This document shows positions 14,099 through 19,274 of a stretch of 19,274 bases of DNA, in pieces (within the stretch, counting starts at the first letter, position 1; each line of letters begins with the position of its first letter). Made by a program: the position numbers and the translations under genes. The notes below the pieces were generated by a model. The model had not been told where the DNA came from. It was given only the letters and a program-made list of their open reading frames with translations, and did no database searches. Source of the DNA: Desulfonema limicola (GTDB taxonomy: Bacteria; Desulfobacterota; Desulfobacteria; Desulfobacterales; DYRC01); assembly GCA_020718925.1 (NCBI GenBank), contig DYRC01000038.1, positions 1 to 19,274 on the forward strand. Reading direction: 5' to 3'.

Positions 14099-15674
14099 AA
14101 TTGTTATTTGCTATATTTTACGCATTATTCCGCTGATATTCACATTGCTGATCATTTCCGGCGCGATCCTGTATTATTTTGAGAAAGATAATATTATCCG
14201 TCAGCATCGGCAATTATATGAAGATATGCGTCATCGTCTTTCTTCAGGGATGCAGACATGGATGGACGCGCAGAGGGCTGTCGCAAAAACGATTGCAGAG
14301 CAGCGGGTTATCATCGAAGCCTGCTCTGACCCGAAAAATTCTGAAATAATCCGGGAGAGCCGGAAATATCTGCACGATATCCGAACTCAGCATCCGTACT
14401 ATGAAAATATCTTTATCATTTCCGAAGAAGAAATCGTGATGCGTCAATCCCCCGAATTTGTTTTGTCGCATCCGGTGAAAAAAAACGGCAAAATCATCGG
14501 TGCGGTAAATATCGCCATTCAATCGGGTTATATTGCAGATACGCTGTCGGATCAGGCTGCGAAAAACGACAAAGGCTGTCATACTGAATCTCTTCTGAAA
14601 GTGCTGATTGCTGCCGGGTGCGCGTTTTTTATTCTGATCGGAATTGGCGTTGTGTTTATCACGCATATCGTGTTTGTAAAGCCGATCCGAAGAGCGTCCG
14701 AAGCAGCACAGCGGCTTTCGACTTATGATCTGACGGTCAGCGTGAACAGCCGCCGGGAAGATGAAATCGGTCAGTTATTGAATTTTCTCAAGCTGATGGC
14801 GGAGCGATTCAGAGAAGTTATTTCTATGATTTCCGATACCGCGCAAAAGCTCACCGGTTCAATCAGCGATATATCTTCGGAAATCAGCGATCAGGCATCT
14901 ATTGCTTCCGAGCAGTCTGCTTCCGTGTCTCAGATTACCGCTACAATGGCGCAGTTGTCTTCTTCTTTTACTCAGATTGCCGAACATTCCGATTCTGTTG
15001 CCAAAATTGCGGACAAATCTCTGCAAAACACCAAAGAAGGCGCGGATGCGGTCAAAAATATCATGGTAAAAATGGATGATATTCATAAAGACAATCAGAA
15101 AAATATCAGCCAGATTATTGATTTAGGAAAAAAATCCAAAGAAATTTCCAAAGTGATGGAAATCATTAATACCATTACAGACCAGACCAAGCTGATCGCA
15201 TTCAATGCCGCGCTGGAAGCCACAAGCGCGGGAGATGCGGGCAAGCGCTTCGGCGTGGTGGCAATGGAAATTCGGCGGCTTGCAGACAGCGTGATGGAAT
15301 CCACGGATGAAATCGAAAGCAAAATCAGCGAAATTCAAAGTGCTGTGGATAATATGATTGTGGCTTCGGAAAAAAGCACCCGAGGCATTCTTCAGGGCTT
15401 GGAATATTCAACGCAGACCGCCGCAAAGCTTACCGATATTGTGAAAGGCTCTCAGACAACGGTGGATGCGGCAAAACAGATTTCGCTCTCAACTCAGCAG
15501 CAAAAAATCGCCAGCGAACAGGTTTTAATCGCACTCAGAGAAATTGATAAAGGCGCGGAGCAGAGTTCGCGGTCTATCAGCCATTTATCTTTGATCAGCA
15601 AAATTTTAACCGAGCTTTCAGATAATCTGCGTCAGTTGACAGATAAATTTGTCTTGGTGTCTGTAAAAAAATAA
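14088..15674 (+). CDS. Methyl-accepting chemotaxis protein
   Basis: This 528-residue inner-membrane receptor has a first transmembrane helix at about residues 5-28 (ICYILRIIPLIFTLLIISGA), a periplasmic part of about 140 residues, and a second helix at about 168-196. A HAMP domain follows (KPIRRASEAAQRLSTYDLTV, about 197-250) with a long coiled-coil signalling domain. The hairpin tip is ITDQTKLIAFNAALEATSAG (near residue 360), then KRFGVVAMEIRRLADS, a variant of the usual NLLALNAAIEAARAGE tip. The sensor part looks like a cache domain shortened in the middle: YYENIFII is followed soon by PVKKNGKIIGAVNIAI. No C-terminal CheR-tethering pentapeptide is seen. ATG 14088 is chosen because an earlier frame start at 14010 lies inside the CheW-like gene. 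Confidence 0.92.
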   Translation: MKHKIVICYILRIIPLIFTLLIISGAILYYFEKDNIIRQHRQLYEDMRHRLSSGMQTWMDAQRAVAKTIAEQRVIIEACSDPKNSEIIRESRKYLHDIRTQHPYYENIFIISEEEIVMRQSPEFVLSHPVKKNGKIIGAVNIAIQSGYIADTLSDQAAKNDKGCHTESLLKVLIAAGCAFFILIGIGVVFITHIVFVKPIRRASEAAQRLSTYDLTVSVNSRREDEIGQLLNFLKLMAERFREVISMISDTAQKLTGSISDISSEISDQASIASEQSASVSQITATMAQLSSSFTQIAEHSDSVAKIADKSLQNTKEGADAVKNIMVKMDDIHKDNQKNISQIIDLGKKSKEISKVMEIINTITDQTKLIAFNAALEATSAGDAGKRFGVVAMEIRRLADSVMESTDEIESKISEIQSAVDNMIVASEKSTRGILQGLEYSTQTAAKLTDIVKGSQTTVDAAKQISLSTQQQKIASEQVLIALREIDKGAEQSSRSISHLSLISKILTELSDNLRQLTDKFVLVSVKK

Positions 15675-15683
15675 TCTGATTCC

Positions 15684-15710
15684 GAACGCCCTGAAAACCG
15701 TTCTTTTTTT
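15684..15710 (+). terminator. Terminator after the receptor gene
   Basis: GAACG (15684-15688) pairs with CGTTC (15699-15703) around a 10-nt loop, followed at once by seven T residues (15704-15710). The stem is short but the T-tract is strong and it lies 10 nt after the receptor stop. Confidence 0.55.
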
Positions 15711-15711
15711 A

Positions 15712-15741
15712 TTTACAGCAAATATGATGTTCAGCTATATT
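15712..15741 (+). promoter_or_regulatory. Candidate promoter for hdrA
   Basis: TTTACA (15712-15717) and TATATT (15736-15741) are separated by 18 nt, each with five of six consensus bases. Transcription would start near 15748, leaving a leader of about 60 nt before the hdrA ATG, which has AAAGGA upstream. Confidence 0.45.
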
Positions 15742-15806
15742 TAAAATCTAATCTCTGGCGGTTTATTTATGGTAAGCCGATACAGAAAAACAAAGGACGT
15801 TGAAAC

Positions 15807-18239
15807 ATGACAACAGCAAACGGTGCAAAACCGTCAAATGATAGTAATCCCCGTATCGGCGTGTATGTGTGCCGCTGCGGGCTGAATATTGCCAAAACCG
15901 TTGATTGTGAAAAGGTTGCCGAAACCGCAAAACATATTCCGGATGTGGTGGTATCCAAAGATATTACTTATGCCTGCTCAGAACCGGGACAGACGGAAAT
16001 TCGGGAAGATATCCGGGAACACGGACTTGATCGGATTGTGGTGGCGTCATGTTCGCCGCGACTGCATGAGCCGACTTTCCGCAAGATGATGAAGCAGGCA
16101 GACCTCAATCCCTTTATGCTTGAAATGGCAAATCTTCGGGAGCAGTGCAGTTGGGTTCATATCAACGAACCTGAAGCTGCTACGCTCAAAGCCGAAGATT
16201 TGGTAAAAATGTCCATTTCAAGGGTCGGTCTGCTTTCTCCGCTTTTTCCCCAAGCGATTCCCCTGACCAAACGTACGCTGGTTATCGGCGGCGGAATTGC
16301 CGGTATTCAGACCGCGCTTGATCTTGCAGATAACGGGTATGAGGTGTTTCTGGTTGAAAAAAATCCGTCTATCGGCGGCGTTATGGCGCAGTTGGATAAA
16401 ACTTTTCCCACAATGGACTGCTCCATCTGAATTTTGGGACCGAAAATGGCGGATGCCGGTCGGCATCCCAATATAAAGGTTCTCACCATGAGTGAGGTCG
16501 CTGATGTCAAAGGTTATGTGGGAAATTTTGATGTAAAAATTGTCAAGCGGGCGCGGTATGTGGATGAAAAAAACTGTACCTCATGCGGAGATTGCACAAA
16601 GGTCTGTCCGGTGGTGTTTCCGGATGAGTTCAATGTGGGGCTGTCTTCGCGCAAAGCCATTTATATTCCGTTTCCGCAGGCGGTTCCGTCTTCATATCTT
16701 ATCAACATGAATGAGTGTATGGGGCGGGGCTGTTCCAAGTGTCTGGAAGTATGTCAGAAAAAGTGCATTCAGTTTCACAGCTCGGATGAAGAAATCAATG
16801 TGAAAGTAGGCTCAATTGTTGTGGCTACGGGGCTTGATCCTTATGATCCCAAAGAAATGGATGAATACGGCTATACAAGATTTGAAAATGTCGTTACCAG
16901 CCTTGAATTTGAGCGGCTGGTGAATGCGGGCGGTCCCACAAAGGGGGATTTGATACGCCCTAAAGACAGAAAACAGCCGAAATCAGTAGGATTTATTCAG
17001 TGTGTCGGATCGCGTTCCAAGCGCAAAGGCGGACAATACTGCTCCAATGTCTGCTGCATGAACACCATCAAAAGTACGCTGGTATTGAAAGAGCATCATC
17101 CTGATATGGAGATCAAGGTTTTTTACATTGACATCCGTGCTTTCGGAAAAGGATTTGAAGATTTATACACCCGCAGCAGAAGCTTGGGTGTTCAGTATTT
17201 GCGCGGGCTGCCCGGCTTGGTCGAAGAACTTTCAGATGGAAGTATGCGCGTGGCATTGGAAAACACAGCGAGCGGCAAAATCGAATATCATGATCTGGAT
17301 ATGCTGGTATTGGCGTTGGGCATAAAACCGTCTGCCGGAACCCAGAAACTTCAGGAAATGCTGGGGCTTCAACTGACGCCGGATGGATTTTATCTTGAAG
17401 CGCATCCCAAGCTTCAGCCGGTGGATTCGGCAACGCGGGGCATTTTCTTTGCCGGATGCGCCGAAGGTCCCAAAGACATCAAAGAGAGCGTAACTCAAGG
17501 CTCTGCGGCAGCCGCCAGAGCTATCCGCCTGATGCACAACGGAATGATTTTGTCCGAGCCGATTACATCGGAAGTCATTGAGGAACATTGCAAGGCTTGC
17601 GGAAAATGCGCGGAAGTCTGTCCGTATAATGCGATTACGGTGGATGTGAAGAACAAAATTCCTGCCAAAGTGAACACGGCGGCGTGTGCAGGCTGCGGAA
17701 CCTGCGCGGCGGAATGCGCTTTCGGCGCGATTGTGATGAATCATTTTACGGATCAGCAGATTACCAGTCAGATTGACACCCTGCTTGCGGAAAATGCTCA
17801 GGATAAGGTTCTGACATTTGCCTGCAACTGGTGTTCTTATGCAGGCGCGGATTATGCAGGCGTTTCCCGGCTTCAGTATCCGGCAAATGTCCGGCTGATA
17901 CGAACCATGTGTTCGGGGCGCGTGGATGAAAAATTTATCTGGCATGCTTATGAAAAGGGCGCGCCGGTGGTGTTGGTGAGCGGATGCCATATCGGAGACT
18001 GCCATTATATCAACGCCAATCACTGGACAGAAAAGCGGGTGGGTAAAATTCACAAAAAAATGGAAAAGCGCGGCATCAGACCGGAGCGGCTGCAATTGGC
18101 ATGGATCAGCGCGGCGGAAGGGGTTCGGTTTTCCAATGTGATGATGCAGATGGAATCTCTTCGGAAAACCGTATCTGCCGAAGAGATTGAAGATACAATC
18201 AGGATATTGCAGTATAAAGGAAAAAACGACAAGCCGTGA
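15807..18239 (+). CDS. hdrA: Selenocysteine-containing HdrA-MvhD fusion (heterodisulfide reductase A-like flavoprotein)
   Basis: The frame runs 810 residues if UGA at 16428-16430 is read as selenocysteine (U208). It starts with the HdrA N-terminal domain (RIGVYVCRCGLNIAKTV). An FAD-binding Rossmann motif follows (VIGGGIAGIQTALDLADNGYE). Then comes TFPTMDCSI-U-ILGPKMADAGRHPNI, where other HdrA proteins have Cys. Ferredoxin-type clusters follow at about 257-325 (CTSCGDCTKVCP, CMGRGCSKCLEVC) and 595-640 (CKACGKCAEVCP, CAGCGTCAAEC). The C-terminal domain from about residue 668 is MvhD/FlpD-like (CNWCSYAGADYAG, MCSGRVD, GCHIGDCHY). HdrA is the flavin-based electron-bifurcating hub of heterodisulfide-reductase complexes; the MvhD domain normally passes electrons from a hydrogenase or formate dehydrogenase. 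QmoB has a similar layout, but this N-terminus is more HdrA-like. It stands alone; no hdrB/C is adjacent. Confidence 0.92.
16428..16430 (+). other. In-frame UGA decoded as selenocysteine (residue 208)
   Basis: The codon TGA interrupts hdrA exactly at a position that is Cys in the family (DCS-x-[Cys]-IL-x-PKM). The reading frame and HdrA homology continue unbroken on both sides, with no frameshift and no plausible restart signal after it. Confidence 0.92.
16451..16468 (+). promoter_or_regulatory. Bacterial SECIS hairpin
   Basis: GGATGCC (16451-16457) pairs perfectly with GGCATCC (16462-16468) around the tetraloop GGTC. The loop contains the GU that SelB recognises in bacterial SECIS elements, as in the E. 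coli fdhF loop. The loop begins 27 nt after the UGA, within the range reported for bacterial SECIS. It is coding sequence for the conserved DAGRHP motif. Confidence 0.85.
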
Positions 18240-18240
18240 A

Positions 18241-18350
18241 ACCTCACCCCTCCCCGACCTCTCCCCCAACCCCTCTCCGAAACGGAGAGGGGAGTAGGTA
18301 CGATGTCTCCCCCTTCCCTTTCAGGGAAGGGGGCCGGGGGGTTAGGTGAG
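18241..18350. repeat. GC-rich palindromic intergenic repeat with two perfect hairpins
   Basis: The 129-nt space between the converging hdrA and dockerin genes is filled by a pyrimidine/purine-rich element. Hairpin one is CCCCTCTCCG/CGGAGAGGGG (18270-18279, 18283-18292; 10 bp, AAA loop). Hairpin two is CCCCCTTCCCT/AGGGAAGGGGG (18309-18319, 18323-18333; 11 bp, TTC loop). CTCACC near the left end (18243-18248) is inverted as GGTGAG at the right end (18345-18350). It resembles dispersed CTCACCCC...GGTGAG elements seen in many genomes. Both hairpins could also act as a bidirectional transcription block. Confidence 0.75.
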
Positions 18351-18368
18351 TCTGAAAGCGATTTGATA

Positions 18369-19274
18369 TTATTTCAAAGTCTTGGCATTCAATACCGTCA
18401 TAATATCCGCTACTGTGATGCACCCGTCATCATTGACATCAAAGAACGCATCGTATTTCTGCTGTCCTCTGCATGAGTTCCAATGCTTCACAAGCATTCC
18501 GACATCCGTGTTGTCCGTAACGCCGTCTCCGTTGAAATCATAGCTTGCCGCAGCATTCAGCGATCCGACAACCGGAGGCTGCCCGCCTGCCGATATTGTC
18601 GTAGTCAGAATCTGACGGGGCGCGATATTCACCGCAGCCGCTGCCGATGAAAGTTCCGTGCTGCCCTGATACGTCTTAACCGTCAGCATTCCCTGAGCAG
18701 TTGCCGCGCTCTGAATTGCCACGCGGTAATTGCCCGGATTCAGATTCGGGAATGTAACCGTCTGAGTTCCGTCTGCTTTCAGTTCAAAGATTGCGCCCGC
18801 AACATATCCGCCGTCTTTGCCGATAACATTATCTTTCGGGTCATAGACCAGCAGCGTTGCCGGAAGATTGAGCGTTACGGTCATGCTTACCGTATCGGAA
18901 GTCGGAGCCGGAGCTTCGATATGAGCCATAATCATCTGACCGAGTTCGGAGTTTGTTCTCCAGTCCGTGAAACTGTTATCACGCTTATCCCGTTTCGATC
19001 TCGTTTCAGTCCTGCCGACCAGAGAATCCAGACTCGGAAGACTGCTCTCCGCGCCGGTGATCTGAACGATTAAATCATTGAAATCCCAGTCCGAAGTTGC
19101 GGCATCTTTATCCTCATAAGAATACGCCCTGCCCATGCCGTTGATATCTGCCATCTGCCCCAGATACATGCCGTAAGCCGGATTCTGTGATACCAGAGAG
19201 AACAACGGACGCTTGTTTGTGTCTTCGGTTCCCGGATTCTGTGAAAGTGATTGGAAAGTCGAGTTCGGCACAAG
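18369..19274 (-). CDS. Secreted DUF4114 protein with C-terminal dockerin-like domain (partial)
   Basis: The frame is open from the right edge to TAA at 18369-18371, giving about 301 residues; the N-terminus and any signal peptide lie outside the window. Near the visible start is a DUF4114-type motif, YSYEDKDAATSDWDFNDLIVQITG (about residues 50-73 of the visible part), typical of calcium-binding surface proteins. A beta-rich region follows (TVSMTVTLNLPATLLVYD, GNYRVAIQSAATAQG) that may be a carboxypeptidase-regulatory-like fold. The end carries two EF-hand-like repeats, DFNGDGVTDNTDVGMLVKHW and DVNDDGCITVADIMTVLNAK, matching a type I dockerin-like tail. The product is probably extracellular and calcium-dependent. 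No cohesin is in the window, so its partner is unknown. Confidence 0.8.
   Translation of the reverse strand, partial: LVPNSTFQSLSQNPGTEDTNKRPLFSLVSQNPAYGMYLGQMADINGMGRAYSYEDKDAATSDWDFNDLIVQITGAESSLPSLDSLVGRTETRSKRDKRDNSFTDWRTNSELGQMIMAHIEAPAPTSDTVSMTVTLNLPATLLVYDPKDNVIGKDGGYVAGAIFELKADGTQTVTFPNLNPGNYRVAIQSAATAQGMLTVKTYQGSTELSSAAAAVNIAPRQILTTTISAGGQPPVVGSLNAAASYDFNGDGVTDNTDVGMLVKHWNSCRGQQKYDAFFDVNDDGCITVADIMTVLNAKTLK

Noticed and set aside
15807..16430. hdrA read as a 207-residue truncated gene followed by a separate gene starting at TTG 16434
   Set aside because: Frame and homology continue unbroken across the TGA, the TGA replaces a conserved Cys, and a SECIS-like hairpin follows. No ribosome-binding site supports a start at 16434.
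17232..18269. Long minus-strand open frame of 345 codons opposite hdrA
   Set aside because: It is fully antisense to a strongly conserved coding region, has no family motifs, and reflects the codon bias of hdrA.

Overview
The window reads as chromosomal DNA of an anaerobic Desulfobacterota (deltaproteobacterial) species, probably a sulfate reducer of the Desulfobacterales type. This is inferred from a heterodisulfide-reductase HdrA/MvhD fusion that uses an in-frame UGA as selenocysteine, from the rimP-nusA-infB-DUF503-rbfA-nrnA gene order, and from a DUF4114/dockerin surface protein. Species-level placement cannot be made from the sequence alone.

Left part (1-1880, minus strand): a visibly AT-rich accessory stretch. 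It holds the N-terminal 275 residues of a membrane histidine kinase (cut by the window edge), a 50-nt attC-like imperfect hairpin, a frame-disrupted small gene whose stop codon lies inside that hairpin, and a Phd/YefM-type antitoxin with a PIN-domain (VapC-type) toxin. This block sits where truB-rpsO would be expected after nrnA.

Translation/transcription operon (1888-8313, minus strand): a sigma-70-like promoter drives tRNA-Gly(CCC). An intrinsic terminator abutting rimP follows, then tightly packed rimP, nusA, infB, a DUF503 gene, rbfA and nrnA. The layout recalls the E. coli tRNA-rimP-nusA-infB operon, where terminator read-through in the leader is part of nusA control.

Middle (8386-12278, plus strand): a 76-residue cysteine-containing small protein of unknown function with its own promoter and terminator, then guaB (IMP dehydrogenase) with its own promoter, followed closely by livH and livM. 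These are two branched-chain amino acid ABC permeases without the usual ATPase or binding-protein genes beside them. A lipoprotein M14 (MpaA-like) peptidase converges on livM.

Right part (13118-18239, plus strand): a small chemosensory operon (CheW, a second divergent CheW-like protein, and a methyl-accepting chemotaxis protein) without CheA, then a monocistronic hdrA. The hdrA frame is continuous from 15807 to 18239 only if UGA at 16428-16430 is read as selenocysteine. A perfect 7-bp hairpin with a GGUC loop lies 20 nt downstream, as expected of a bacterial SECIS. After hdrA there is a roughly 110-bp repeat-like element with two perfect palindromes, then a converging secreted DUF4114/dockerin protein cut by the right edge.
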